From: JACKIC01 sp964543795
GTDB taxonomy: Bacteria > Planctomycetota > UBA1135 > UBA2386
Reading direction: 5' to 3'
Length of the DNA: 64,000 nt
NCBI GenBank assembly: GCA_964543795.1
Contig: CAZIZN010000005.1
Location: 124,001 to 188,000 of the forward strand
The notes beneath the pieces are model-generated. The model was not told where the DNA came from. It ran no database searches and was given only the letters and a program-made list of their open reading frames with translations. The position numbers and the translations under genes are program-made. Below are positions 50,068 to 58,637 of this stretch, one piece after another. Numbering within the stretch: position 1 is the stretch's first letter; each line of letters opens with the position of its first letter.

Positions 50068-51477
50068 TCAGCGCTCGGCGGCGTTGGCGCGCAGTTCGCG
50101 GATCGCGGCGAGCATCGCTTCGTTCGAGGTCAGCTTCTGCCGGAGCTTGCCGACGTCGCGGCCGGCCGACAGCTCGTGCGCGTCGAGGCGCTGCCAGTCG
50201 GCCCACGTCACGCAGTCGACGGCGCGCTGGGCCAGCCAGGCGGCGATGTCGCCGCCCGTCGGCCGCAGGTGGCTGCCCGTTGTCCGGTCCGCCAGCATCG
50301 CCTCGACGGTCGCCTTCGAATCGGGGCTGTTGGTGCCGATCAGGCCGGTCGGCCCGCGCTTGCACCAGCCGACGGCGTAGTGGCCGGGCAGCACCGCGCC
50401 GTCGGGCCGATCGAGCACGCGTCCGTCGCGGTTGGGCACGATGCCCTTCTTCGGTTCGTGCGGCACGCCGGGCACCGGCACGCCCTTGTAGCCGATCGCC
50501 TTGAACACGAGGTCGACGGCGAGGTCCTCGAATTCGTCGATCGGCTCGGGGCGCGGGGTGCCGTCGGCCGCGGCGACGAGGCGCATGCGCTGCAGACGCG
50601 CGCCGGTGACGCGGCCACCCTCGCCGCGCAACTCCGTCGGCGCGACGAGGAAGCGGCAGCGCAGCTTCCTGGTCTGCGAGCCTTCGCCGTGGGCGGCGCG
50701 CTCCTGCACGTACTTCACGTTGCGCTGCGCGCTGCGGGGCGCCGACTCCTCGAGCCAGCGCGCGCTGAGTTCGTCGAGCTGCGCCTCCGCGGGCGTGACG
50801 ACGACGTCGGTGTCCGGCAGTTCGCCGATCTCCTCGATCTCCTTCGGCGAGAAGGCGGCCTGGGCGGGACCGCGGCGGCCGAGCAGCACGACTTCCCGCA
50901 CGCCGTTGGTGCGCAGCACGTCGAGCGCGTGGTCGGCGATGTCCGTCGCGGCGAGCCGGTCGACACCGCTGAGCAGGATGCGCGCGACGTCCATCGCGAC
51001 GTTGCCGTTGCCGACGATCGCGGCGCGGCGCGCGCGCGCGAGGTCGAAGCGGTGGTGGCGGTGGTCGGGGTGGCCGTTGTACCAGCCGACGAAGTCCGTC
51101 GCCGCGTGCACGCCGGCCAGGTCCTCGCCGGGCACGGACAGCTTCTGGTCGCTCTCGCAGCCGAACGCGTAGACGATCTGGTGGTAGTGCGCCGCGAGGT
51201 CCGCGACCTGCACGTCGCGGCCGAGCATGACGTTGCCGAAGAAGCGGAAGCCCGGGTTCGCGGCGATCTTCTCGTAGACCTTGACCACGCCCTTGATGTT
51301 CTGGTGGTCGGGTGCGACGCCGCCGCGGACGAGCCCGTAGGGCACCGGCAATCGGTCGAACAGATCGACCTGCACCCCTTCGCCGAGCGACTTGAACAGC
51401 GCTTCCGCTGCGTAGAACGCCGATGGTCCGGCGCCCACGACGGCGACGCGCCACAGCGAGTTTGTGGCCCCGAGCAT
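50068..51477 (-). CDS. FprA-like ferredoxin/adrenodoxin-type NADP+ reductase
   Basis: A 469-residue flavoprotein of the adrenodoxin reductase/FprA family. The FAD-binding motif 'VAVVGAGPSAFYAAE' opens the protein, followed by 'LPVPYGLVRGGVAPDHQNIK', a family signature, the NADP-binding 'AAIVGNGNVAMDVARIL' near residue 155, 'LLGRRGPAQAAFSPKE' near 200 and 'GWCKRGPTGLIGTNSPDS' near 375. It transfers electrons between NADPH and ferredoxins. The ATG follows a TACTAT box by eight bases. No ferredoxin gene is adjacent, so its electron partner is unknown. Confidence 0.85.
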   Translation of the reverse strand: MLGATNSLWRVAVVGAGPSAFYAAEALFKSLGEGVQVDLFDRLPVPYGLVRGGVAPDHQNIKGVVKVYEKIAANPGFRFFGNVMLGRDVQVADLAAHYHQIVYAFGCESDQKLSVPGEDLAGVHAATDFVGWYNGHPDHRHHRFDLARARRAAIVGNGNVAMDVARILLSGVDRLAATDIADHALDVLRTNGVREVVLLGRRGPAQAAFSPKEIEEIGELPDTDVVVTPAEAQLDELSARWLEESAPRSAQRNVKYVQERAAHGEGSQTRKLRCRFLVAPTELRGEGGRVTGARLQRMRLVAAADGTPRPEPIDEFEDLAVDLVFKAIGYKGVPVPGVPHEPKKGIVPNRDGRVLDRPDGAVLPGHYAVGWCKRGPTGLIGTNSPDSKATVEAMLADRTTGSHLRPTGGDIAAWLAQRAVDCVTWADWQRLDAHELSAGRDVGKLRQKLTSNEAMLAAIRELRANAAER

Positions 51478-51485
51478 GGTGCGCG

Positions 51486-51491
51486 ATAGTA
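51486..51491 (-). promoter_or_regulatory. TACTAT -10 box of a probable leaderless promoter
   Basis: TACTAT preceded by GCGGC on the minus strand, eight bases before ATG 51477. Confidence 0.55.
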
Positions 51492-51523
51492 GCCGCGCGG
51501 CGTCGGGCCGCATGCATGCGACG

Positions 51524-52207
51524 ATGAGTTCCGGCGAGGGTCCTGCGGCGGTGAGTTTTTCCCGCGCCGAGCTGCTCGAGCAGGTCGAGGCGTTCGCGCA
51601 GCGGTTCCCCGCCGCGGCGGCCGATCGGCGCGGCATCGTGTTCGCCGACGGCCCGGCGCGGCTGCGGCCGCCGCTCACGGCGTTGCGGGCGCGGTCCCAC
51701 GAACCCGTCGTCGCCTACCTGCGCCGGCTCGCGGCGGTCGGCGAGGTCGGCGGCGAGATCGTCGCGGAGCGGCTGGTCGTATTGCTGCTGCGCGCCGGCG
51801 CAGCGGCGATCGGCTGTTGGGACGGCGACGAACTCGTCGACCACAAGGCGCTGCGGACCTACGTCGTGCGCGGCAGCGGCAAGGCCCAGCCCACCTGGCT
51901 CGAGACGCGCGGCAAGTCGCGCTACGGCTCGCGACTGCGGTTGCAGAACTGGCAGCGCCTGCTCGCGTCGGTCAACGTGCGGCTGGCGAGCTGCCGCGAG
52001 CGGTTCGGCGAGCCGGAGCGGATCTTCCTCGGGGTGCCGGTGCGGGTGCTGGCGGACCTGTTCGCCGCCGAGCCGCCGCCGCCGTTCGCGCCCGGCGATG
52101 CGCGGATCGTGCGCTTGCCGATCCACGTGCATCGGCCGGACCACGCCGAGTTGCTGCGCGTGCGGGAGTGGATGGACCACGGTCGGCTCGAACTGCCGCC
52201 GACCTGA
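51524..52207 (+). CDS. VLRF1-like (Vms1/eRF1-type release factor) protein
   Basis: A 227-residue soluble protein. Its core (residues about 75-185) reads 'AAAIGCWDGDELVDHKALRTYVVRGSGKAQ', then 'RGKSRYGSRLRLQNWQRLLASVNVRL'. This matches the VLRF1 domain pattern: H-K-x-x-R-x-Y-x-x-R, then a G-x-x-Q, then a short linker and a G-x-x-(L/R)-R helix. VLRF1 proteins (yeast Vms1, human ANKZF1 and bacterial relatives) release stalled nascent chains from peptidyl-tRNA on the large ribosomal subunit, with the Gln acting like that of release-factor GGQ. The assignment is mine, from motif resemblance. An ATG at 51512 is an alternative start. Confidence 0.55.
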   Translation: MSSGEGPAAVSFSRAELLEQVEAFAQRFPAAAADRRGIVFADGPARLRPPLTALRARSHEPVVAYLRRLAAVGEVGGEIVAERLVVLLLRAGAAAIGCWDGDELVDHKALRTYVVRGSGKAQPTWLETRGKSRYGSRLRLQNWQRLLASVNVRLASCRERFGEPERIFLGVPVRVLADLFAAEPPPPFAPGDARIVRLPIHVHRPDHAELLRVREWMDHGRLELPPT

Positions 52208-52214
52208 CGGTGCA

Positions 52215-53051
52215 TCAGCGGCCGCGCGGTGCTTCGACGGGTGCGCCTCCGGGCGCGCGGTCGCTGCGGCCCAGATCGAGCTCGCGGATCCAGATGTTGC
52301 GGAACCGCACCGGGTCGCCGTGGTCCTGCAGGCGGATCGGGCCCCGCGGTCCGTGTGCCCGGTACGCCGGCAGCGACCGGTGCGCGGTCTGGCCGAGGAA
52401 CCGTTGGTCGTGGTGCACGACGACGCCGTTGTGGATCACGGTGACGCGCGCCGGTTCGGTCATCGTGCCCTGATCGGAGAAGCGTGGCGCGCGGAAGACG
52501 ATGTCGTAGGTCTGCCACTCGCCCGGGCGGCGGCACACGTTGACCAGCGGCGGCGTCTGGCCGTAGAGCGCGGCCGCCTGACCGTCGGCGTAGGTCGGGT
52601 TGTCGAACGAGTCGAGGATCTGCACCTCGTACTGTCCGAAGAAGAACACGCCGCTGTTGCCGCGCCCCTGTGACTCGCCCTTGGGTGGGTCGGGTGCCGC
52701 CCATTCGATGTGCAGTTGGCAGTCGCCGAACTCGGCGCGCGTCGCGATGTCGCCCGTGCGGTTGACCTCGGCGTAGCCATCCTTCACGGTCCAGCTGGCG
52801 CGGTCGTCCTTGCCGGTGAACGCGGCGAGGTCCGTGCCGTCGAAGAGCACGATCGCATCGGCGGGTGGCGGCGTGGGCGCCGTCGGCGCGGCACCCGGAG
52901 CGACGATCGGTGGGCGCGGCCGTTCGGCGTCGTGCACGCGCCAGCCGCTGGGCAGTCGAGGCGTGTCGGTGTAGCCGGGTGCGTTCGGTTGCTGCGCGGC
53001 GAGGGTGGTGCCGAGCAGCAGGGACAGGCAGGCGAGGCGGGAGGGCTGCAT
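52215..53051 (-). CDS. DUF1080 (3-keto-disaccharide hydrolase-like) secreted protein
   Basis: A 278-residue exported protein with signal peptide 'LACLSLLLGTTLAAQ', a Pro-rich linker, and a single DUF1080 domain from residue about 78: 'IVLFDGTDLAAFTG', 'WTVKDGYAEV', 'FGDCQLHIEWAAP', 'QGRGNSGVFFFGQYEVQILDSFDN', 'GPIRLQDHGDPVRFRNIWI'. It is a lectin-like jelly roll; some characterised members hydrolyse 3-keto-glycosides. It acts outside the cytoplasmic membrane. It begins 5 bp after the ECF-like gene's stop on the same strand, so the sigma factor gene and this one may share a transcript. Confidence 0.85.
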   Translation of the reverse strand: MQPSRLACLSLLLGTTLAAQQPNAPGYTDTPRLPSGWRVHDAERPRPPIVAPGAAPTAPTPPPADAIVLFDGTDLAAFTGKDDRASWTVKDGYAEVNRTGDIATRAEFGDCQLHIEWAAPDPPKGESQGRGNSGVFFFGQYEVQILDSFDNPTYADGQAAALYGQTPPLVNVCRRPGEWQTYDIVFRAPRFSDQGTMTEPARVTVIHNGVVVHHDQRFLGQTAHRSLPAYRAHGPRGPIRLQDHGDPVRFRNIWIRELDLGRSDRAPGGAPVEAPRGR

Positions 53052-53056
53052 GCGGG

Positions 53057-53563
53057 TCACGATGGGCGGAGCGAGCCCTGCGCGCCAGCCTCGAAGAGGC
53101 GGCGGGCCTTGCGCGTGATCGTCGTCAGCGAGCGGCGGAAGTCGCGCGGCTGCATGCCGCACCGACGCGCCGCGGCGCGGGTGCTCGGACAGGAGAGGGC
53201 TGCATCGAGCGCCTCCAGTTGCCGCGGCGACAGGCTGGGCGCGATCCGTTCGCGCACGTAGGCCGTGCCCGAGCGCGGGGCGGGCCGCGGGGGCGCGGGC
53301 TCGCGCCCTTCGAGACGGAACGGCACGTCGTTCTCGTCGAGCGGGAAGGCCTGGCCCCAGCCCTTGCGCGCCAGCGAAAGAGCGGTTCGTCGCGCCACGA
53401 CGCGGATCCAGGCCTCGGGGTTCGCGGGCGGGGCGCCGGCGAGCGTGGAGAGGGTCAGTTGGTGGAGCGCCCGTTCGCTCGCTTCTTCCGCCAGGAATCG
53501 GCAGCGGGCGACGCGCGCGGCGGCGCGATAGGCCAGCGGCAGCAGCTTGATCAGGTCTTGCAC
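53057..53563 (-). CDS. ECF-like RNA polymerase sigma factor
   Basis: A 168-residue protein with a region 2-like segment (residues about 1-65: 'LAYRAAARVARCRFLAEEASERALHQ', 'PEAWIRVVARRTAL') and a region 4-like helix-turn-helix (about 115-160: 'LSPRQLEALDAALSCPSTRAAARRCGMQPRDFRR'). Both are diverged, so it might not be an active sigma factor. The start is GTG with AAGGAG seven bases upstream. It is followed by the DUF1080 gene. No anti-sigma factor gene is adjacent. Confidence 0.65.
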   Translation of the reverse strand: MQDLIKLLPLAYRAAARVARCRFLAEEASERALHQLTLSTLAGAPPANPEAWIRVVARRTALSLARKGWGQAFPLDENDVPFRLEGREPAPPRPAPRSGTAYVRERIAPSLSPRQLEALDAALSCPSTRAAARRCGMQPRDFRRSLTTITRKARRLFEAGAQGSLRPS

Positions 53564-53606
53564 GGCGGTCTCCTTGCCATGGGGTGTGCCTGTGGTGGAT
53601 GCCGGA

Positions 53607-53633
53607 AGATAACAATAGATGACGATCCGTCAA
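53607..53633 (-). promoter_or_regulatory. Candidate -35/-10 promoter of the ECF-like gene
   Basis: In an unusually AT-rich spacer, minus-strand TTGACG (53628-53633) is followed after 15-16 bases by TTATCT/TATCTT (53606-53612). It lies about 45-70 bases before GTG 53563. Confidence 0.45.
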
Positions 53634-53743
53634 GTTTGCTGCCGGAACGATGGCTCGGAGGCTTGTTGCTGACCGCCGTAGGAACCGACGCAAGCCGGTT
53701 CGGGGTATGGTTGCGTAGGGGTGCATGTCCGCCTTCCACCCAC

Positions 53744-54226
53744 GTGACCGAACTTCCCGAAACCCAAGTCTCCAGGCCGCTGGCGTCCCACCTGGCCAGT
53801 CGGCTGCGCGAACTGCGGGCCCGCCGCGGCATGACGCAGGATCAAGTGGCCCGACGCCTGGGCTGCCATGAGTCCGCCGTGTCGCGTTGGGAGAGCGGCA
53901 GCCGGTTCCCCACCGGGGAGGACCTGGTCGCGCTCGCCGACCTGTTCGAGGTCAGCACGGACGACCTGCTCGGGCGGGTGCGGCAGTATGCGTCGGCCGG
54001 CATGGCGCTCGTCGACATGCGGTTGCTCGAGAAGCTCGCCGCTGCGGAGACCACCGCCGAGTTCGATCAGCTGATCCTCGAACACGAGGAGCAGGCGATC
54101 TGGCTGCCCGTGCCCGAAGGGGCGGTGCTGGTGCCGGTCGCCGAGGCGATGCGCCTCACCCGCAAGGTCGCCGACAAGCACCGTTCGAGCCGCTACGTCG
54201 ACCGCCTGTTCCGGCCGCGCATCTGA
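53744..54226 (+). CDS. XRE-family helix-turn-helix transcriptional regulator
   Basis: A 160-residue protein. Residues about 12-70 form an HTH_3 domain ('LASRLRELRARRGMTQDQVARRLGCHESAVSRWESGSRFPTGEDLVALADLFEVSTDDLLGR'). The remaining about 90 residues are helical, with an acidic 'EHEEQAIWLPVPEGAVLVPVAEAM', and carry no known ligand domain. The GTG start is the first in-frame start before the HTH. It is divergent from the ECF-like gene across a 180-bp AT-rich spacer and may regulate it. A TATGGT sequence at 53706-53711 is a weak promoter candidate. Confidence 0.8.
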   Translation: MTELPETQVSRPLASHLASRLRELRARRGMTQDQVARRLGCHESAVSRWESGSRFPTGEDLVALADLFEVSTDDLLGRVRQYASAGMALVDMRLLEKLAAAETTAEFDQLILEHEEQAIWLPVPEGAVLVPVAEAMRLTRKVADKHRSSRYVDRLFRPRI

Positions 54227-54261
54227 CCGGATCCCGCGCGCGGATCCCGCGCCGCGGTGGG

Positions 54262-54308
54262 GCGGCGGAATGGTGGTGGAACGAACCAGGTACCGTACGC
54301 AGCTATTT
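54262..54308 (-). repeat. 47-bp inverted repeat, left copy
   Basis: A perfect 47-base match, in opposite orientation, to 63140-63186. It begins with the last codons (A-A-A, TAG) of the dehydrogenase gene and fills most of the convergent spacer. Inside it CGTACG and GGTACC overlap as short palindromes. Confidence 0.9.
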
Positions 54309-55328
54309 TCGGGGGGCGAGGCGTGCGCGGACGGCGGCGGTGAAGCCGGCGGTGTCGAGCGATCCGCCGAGATCGCGGGTGCGGGCGCCGTCGCCGATGG
54401 CGCCGCGCACGGCCTCGTCGACCATCGTGCCGAGGCCCCGGAAGCCGCTGTGGGTCAGCAGCATCGCGAACGCGAGCAGCGCGGCCGAAGGGTTGCAGAC
54501 GCCCTTGCCGGCGATGTCGGGCGCGGTGCCGCCGGCGGGGTCGAACATCGCCAGCGAGACGTCGCCGCGGTCGTCGAAGGCGTAGTTGGCGCTCGCGCCG
54601 AGGCCGAGGCTGCCGACCATGCCGCACGCCATGTCCGACAGGAAGTCGCCGTATTCGTTCGGCGTGACGACGACGCGGTAGGACTCCGGATCGATCAGCA
54701 ACTTGTAGAGCAGCGAGTCGAAGAGTTCGCTGCGGTGCGCGACCTCGGGGAACTGCTTCTTGACGTCGAGCACGATCTCCTCGAACAGTCCGTCCGTGGC
54801 GCGCTGGATGGTGTACTTGCTGCTGCTGACGACGCTGCAGCCGAGCCGCTGCGCGAGCCGGAACGCGTAGAGCGAGGCTTCGCGCGCCGGGCGGCGTTCG
54901 ATCACGCGGATCGAGACGGCGACGTCGTCGCCGATGCGGCGGCCGGCGTCCTCGTAGGTCCCGCCGACGGCGATGCGGATGATGTGCAGGTCGACCTTGC
55001 CGTCGTGCCGCGTGCGCACCCCGGGAAGCGAGGCGACGGGGCGGTGGATCACCGAGAACTTGCAGCGCTCGCGCAGCACCTTGTTCGGGCTCTCCTTGGC
55101 CGTGACCGTGGGGTACTTCATGGCCACGCGATGGGCCGAGATCGCGGCCATCGCGCGGTCGTAGCAGCCGTTGGCGTCGGCGTCGCGCGCCGGCAACGAG
55201 AGGTCCACCGGGTGGAAGTGCAGCGCGAGCGGCAGGGCGTCCGCAACGGCGTGTACGGCGGCGGAGAGTTCGGCGGAGATGCCGTCGCCGAGGAACTCGG
55301 CGACGTGCAGGATTTCACGGTCTGGCAT
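54303..55328 (-). CDS. Isocitrate/isopropylmalate dehydrogenase-family protein
   Basis: A 341-residue beta-decarboxylating dehydrogenase. It has 'FLGDGISAELS' at the N-terminus, 'VAMKYPTVTAKESPNKVLRERCKF' with the substrate-binding Arg near residue 90, 'KYTIQRATDGLFEEIV' near 195, the metal ligands in 'VVTPNEYGDFLSDMACGMVGSLGLGASAN' near 230-255 and 'FDPAGGTAPDIAGKGVCNPSAALLAFAMLL' near 275-300. It oxidises and decarboxylates a hydroxy-dicarboxylate with NAD(P)+. Isocitrate is more likely than isopropylmalate because no leucine genes are nearby, but this is not settled. Its stop codon is part of the 47-bp repeat. Confidence 0.8.
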   Translation of the reverse strand: MPDREILHVAEFLGDGISAELSAAVHAVADALPLALHFHPVDLSLPARDADANGCYDRAMAAISAHRVAMKYPTVTAKESPNKVLRERCKFSVIHRPVASLPGVRTRHDGKVDLHIIRIAVGGTYEDAGRRIGDDVAVSIRVIERRPAREASLYAFRLAQRLGCSVVSSSKYTIQRATDGLFEEIVLDVKKQFPEVAHRSELFDSLLYKLLIDPESYRVVVTPNEYGDFLSDMACGMVGSLGLGASANYAFDDRGDVSLAMFDPAGGTAPDIAGKGVCNPSAALLAFAMLLTHSGFRGLGTMVDEAVRGAIGDGARTRDLGGSLDTAGFTAAVRARLAPRK

Positions 55329-55427
55329 CGGTGCGGGGCGTTGTAGCCGGGGTCGCGGGGCGTTCCAACGGAACCGCGCCGACGCGCCGATTGGCACCGC
55401 GTCGCCGGCGCGTCAAGATTCCGCGCG

Positions 55428-56864
55428 ATGACGCGGTGGCCGCGGCTCCTGGACGTCCTGCATGCGGGCCCGGCATGGCCGCTGGGTCGATACCTGCTGT
55501 TGGCGCTGGCGCTGCGTCTGCCCGCCGTGTGGTGGGCGCGCGGCTACGAGTACATCGACCAGCAGTACCAGTCCGTCGACCCGGCGTGGCACCTCGCGAC
55601 GGGGCTCGACTGGCACCCGACCTGGGAGTGGATCGACGGCATCCGCAGCTGGGTCTATCCGCATCTGCTCGCCGCGGTCTTCCGCGCGGCGCAGACGCTG
55701 GGCTGCACATCCCCCGCGGCGGCGATGGCCTTCGCCCGCGGTGCGCACGCGCTGGTCTCGCTGCTGCCGCTGGCGTTGTTCTGGCTGCTTATCGTGCGTT
55801 GGCGGCCGGTGGCCGCGCCGCGCCTGCCGCTGCTGCTGGTGGCGGTGTCGGGACTGTTCGTGACCATCGGCGTGCAGCCGTCGGCGTCGGCGCTCGCCGC
55901 CACGTTCGCCGTGGCGTCGGCGATCGCGTGCGCGGGTCCGGGGCGCTGGCCGGCCTGCGGCGGCCTGCTGCTCGGTTTCGCGTTCGCCTGCCGGTTCCAG
56001 GAGGCGCTGTTCGGCCCCGCGCTGGTCGCGGCGCTGCTGTGGCAGCGGCGCTGGCGGGCCGCGATCGCGTTCGCGGTCGGTTGCCTGCCCGGCATCCTCG
56101 TGCAGGGCTTCTCGGACGTCGCGGCCTACGGCCGGTTCCTGCACAGCCCGTTCGCGTACGTGCACTCCAACCTCGTGCTCGGGGCGGCGGCGAAGTGGCG
56201 CGCGCAGCCGTGGTGGTTCTATCTCGCCGCCGGCGTGGCGCCGCTGCTGGTGATGGTGCCGCCGTTGCTGCGCACCGCGTGGTCGCGGCTCGCGGCCGGC
56301 GCGGCGATCGCCCCCGCGGTCCTCGCCGCCGGAGTCCTCCACCTCGCGCTGCATTCGTGCGTCGGCCGCAAGGCGCTGCGGTTCGAGTACGCCGCGCTGG
56401 CGATGCTCGTCGTGGTCGCGGCCGCGGGCCTCGGGTCGCGGTGCGGTGCGGTGCGGCGCGAACGCTGGCACACGGCGTTGCTGTTCGTCGTGCACGGCGC
56501 GCTCTGGGTGTTCGCCTCGGCGTGGTACCACCACGCCGGGCCCGTGCAGGCGGCCGAGGCGATCCGGCGCGACGCGGCCTTCGACGGCGACCTCTGGCTC
56601 GTCGACGGCGACGAAACCGCGATCGGCGGCATGGCCTACCTCGCACATCCCGACGTGCGCGTGGTCTGCGTGGCGCGGCAGCAACTGGGCGAGCGGCTGG
56701 CGAAGACGCCGCCCGATCCGGGGACCCTGGTGCTGGTGACGCGGCGCGAACTCGAGCCGGCGGACGCCGGCATCGCCGCGCGCCTCGAGCCCGTCGCCGC
56801 GTTCACGGGCATGTTCGATCTGCGGCAGGGCGAGCGCCGCTTCCTCTACCGCTGGCGCGGCTGA
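55428..56864 (+). CDS. GT22-family mannosyltransferase-like membrane protein
   Basis: A 478-residue polytopic glycosyltransferase with about ten membrane helices. The first extramembrane loop 'YEYIDQQYQSVDPAWHLATGLDWHPTWEWIDGIRSWVYPHLLAAVF' matches the GT-C signature of the GT22 (ALG9/PIG-B-like) family, in which acidic residues of the first loop and the 'TWEW....RSW..P' segment bind the polyprenyl-phosphate sugar. It should transfer a hexose from a lipid-linked donor on the outer face of the cytoplasmic membrane. The acceptor is unknown. The ATG starts directly before the first hydrophobic region; CAAGAT eight bases upstream is a weak -10. Confidence 0.8.
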   Translation: MTRWPRLLDVLHAGPAWPLGRYLLLALALRLPAVWWARGYEYIDQQYQSVDPAWHLATGLDWHPTWEWIDGIRSWVYPHLLAAVFRAAQTLGCTSPAAAMAFARGAHALVSLLPLALFWLLIVRWRPVAAPRLPLLLVAVSGLFVTIGVQPSASALAATFAVASAIACAGPGRWPACGGLLLGFAFACRFQEALFGPALVAALLWQRRWRAAIAFAVGCLPGILVQGFSDVAAYGRFLHSPFAYVHSNLVLGAAAKWRAQPWWFYLAAGVAPLLVMVPPLLRTAWSRLAAGAAIAPAVLAAGVLHLALHSCVGRKALRFEYAALAMLVVVAAAGLGSRCGAVRRERWHTALLFVVHGALWVFASAWYHHAGPVQAAEAIRRDAAFDGDLWLVDGDETAIGGMAYLAHPDVRVVCVARQQLGERLAKTPPDPGTLVLVTRRELEPADAGIAARLEPVAAFTGMFDLRQGERRFLYRWRG

Positions 56865-56871
56865 GGTCCGC

Positions 56872-57879
56872 TCACTTCTTGGCGGGCTCGGCCTTCTTCG
56901 GCAGCAGCGACTCCTCGGTCGCGCGCTTGGCCGTGATCGTCGTCTTCATCGCGATCGCCACCTCGCCGCCCATCGGGCTCTGCATCTCGAGGTCCATGCT
57001 CACCTGGCTCGTGCCCTCGAGCAGGAAGCCGTCGGTGCGCGAGATCTTCTGCCGGCCCTCGATCTTGCCGTTCTTGATCTTCATGCCGTCCATCATCGCG
57101 CGGGCCATCTTCTCCTCTTCGCTCTCGGCCTCGCCGTCCTTGGCCTGCGCGTCGCCGCCGGACTTCTCGACGGTTCCCTTGGCCGTGATCTCGAACGACT
57201 CGGCGTCGAAGCTGGCGAGCGTCAGCTCCATCTTGTTGTCGACCGCGGCGCGCGACGCCTTGCCGGACGTGGTGCGGGTCCAGGGCGTGCCGACGGCGAT
57301 CGGCTTCTCCGGCAGGGCGCCGAACACGTTCTCGACGATCGTCTCGAAGGCGCGCTCGTTGAGCGAGCCGGCGAGCATCTGGCCGGCCATGCGGCCGCCC
57401 TTCTTGCGGGCCTCCGCGAGGATGGTGTCGAGTCCTTCGATCTTCGCGACCCGGCCGTAGCTGCCGACCGTGGCGAGGAACGACTTGCCGGCCAGCGACG
57501 ACATCGCCTCGCCCATCGCCGCCATACCCATGCCGTCGTCCTCCGGCGGCGTCTCGCTCGCGGAGTCGAATTCGACGTCGCCCATCATCGGCACGGTCAT
57601 CGTGCCGCGCACGCGCACGATGTCGGCCCGCACCGTGAGTTGTCCCTTGTCGTCGACGTCCGCCACCGTGATGCGGACCGCGTATTCGATGGAGTTGCCC
57701 ATGTCCATCGATTGGCCCTCCATGTCGATCGCCTGCTCCTGCTTCGTCTGCTGCACGAAGCACGCCGTCGCACCTTTCTTGGCGGTGATGCGCAAGTCGT
57801 GCTCGGGGGCCTGCGCTGCGAGTGCGCCGGCGAGGGTCCATGTGGCGAGGGAGAGAGTCCGGATGCGGAGAATCTTCAT
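56872..57879 (-). CDS. Secreted protein of unknown function, Met- and acid-rich centre
   Basis: A 335-residue exported protein with a clear signal peptide ('LSLATWTLAGALAAQAP'). The mature part has a beta-rich N-terminal half ('ITAKKGATACFVQQTKQEQAIDMEGQ', 'IEYAVRITVADVDDKGQLTVRADIVRV') with a Met/Asp-rich segment, and a second half ('GTPWTRTTSGKASRAAVDNKMELTLASFDAESFEITAKG') ending in Lys-rich residues. The layout, two beta-sheet halves with 'VGTPW', resembles planctomycete DUF6263-type proteins; the match is tentative. The ATG follows a TACTGT box by nine bases. Confidence 0.7.
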   Translation of the reverse strand: MKILRIRTLSLATWTLAGALAAQAPEHDLRITAKKGATACFVQQTKQEQAIDMEGQSMDMGNSIEYAVRITVADVDDKGQLTVRADIVRVRGTMTVPMMGDVEFDSASETPPEDDGMGMAAMGEAMSSLAGKSFLATVGSYGRVAKIEGLDTILAEARKKGGRMAGQMLAGSLNERAFETIVENVFGALPEKPIAVGTPWTRTTSGKASRAAVDNKMELTLASFDAESFEITAKGTVEKSGGDAQAKDGEAESEEEKMARAMMDGMKIKNGKIEGRQKISRTDGFLLEGTSQVSMDLEMQSPMGGEVAIAMKTTITAKRATEESLLPKKAEPAKK

Positions 57880-57888
57880 GCGGGCGGC

Positions 57889-57894
57889 ACAGTA
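57889..57894 (-). promoter_or_regulatory. TACTGT -10 box of a probable leaderless promoter
   Basis: TACTGT preceded by TCGGC on the minus strand, nine bases before ATG 57879. Confidence 0.55.
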
Positions 57895-57944
57895 GCCGAT
57901 CGGCGGCGCGGTACGTCGTGGGTCGAAGGTGGCCCGACCCGGCG

Positions 57945-58637
57945 TCAGCCGCCGCAGTCCAGCCGCAGGCCGAGACCGCGCACCGTGATCAGGTGCCGCG
58001 GGGTCGTCGGGTCCGCTTCGAACAGCTTGCGCAGCCGCAGCACGACGTTGTCGAGCGTGCGCACGGTCACGGGAGCGGAACTGCCGAACAGGTGCTCCAC
58101 GATGGTCTTGCGCGTGACGACCGAACCCTTGTGCCCGGCCAGCAGCTTCAGCAGCTTGGTCTCGGTCGCAGTGAGCTCCACGGTCTCCCCGGTGCGCGTC
58201 GTCGCGGCCATGGCGCGGAAGTCGATCCGGTTGCCGCCGAAGGCGAGCACGTCGTCGCCCGCACCCGGCGCCGGCCGTCGACGCAACAACGCGTCGACCC
58301 GCAGCAGCAGCTCGCGCAGGTTGAAGGGTTTGGTGACGTAGTCGTCGGCGGCGAGTTCGAGGCCGCGGATCCGGTCCTGGTCGGCGCTGCGTGCGCTGAG
58401 CACGAGCACCGGCGTGTGGTCGCCGCGCGCCCGCAGTTGGCGCAGCACCTCGAACCCGTCCATGCCCGGCAGCATCACGTCGAGGATCAGCAGGTCGATG
58501 CCGCCGGCGGCCATGCGTTCGAGCGCCTTGGGGCCCGTGAACACGTGCTCGGCGTGGTACGACTCGAGCGTCAGGTTGTCGCAGAGCATCTCGCCGAGCG
58601 CGCGCTCGTCTTCGGCGACCAGGATCCAGCGGCTCAT
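57945..58637 (-). CDS. OmpR-family response regulator
   Basis: A 230-residue two-domain regulator. The receiver domain (residues 3-118) has the acidic pair in 'VAEDERALGEML', the phosphoacceptor Asp in 'LLILDVMLPGMDGFEVL' near residue 53, and the switch Lys in 'YVTKPFNLREL' near 104. The winged helix-turn-helix (about 130-228) is of OmpR/PhoB type. Its ATG overlaps the TGA of the kinase gene (ATGA), so it is the cognate partner of that kinase. Targets are unknown. Confidence 0.9.
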   Translation of the reverse strand: MSRWILVAEDERALGEMLCDNLTLESYHAEHVFTGPKALERMAAGGIDLLILDVMLPGMDGFEVLRQLRARGDHTPVLVLSARSADQDRIRGLELAADDYVTKPFNLRELLLRVDALLRRRPAPGAGDDVLAFGGNRIDFRAMAATTRTGETVELTATETKLLKLLAGHKGSVVTRKTIVEHLFGSSAPVTVRTLDNVVLRLRKLFEADPTTPRHLITVRGLGLRLDCGG

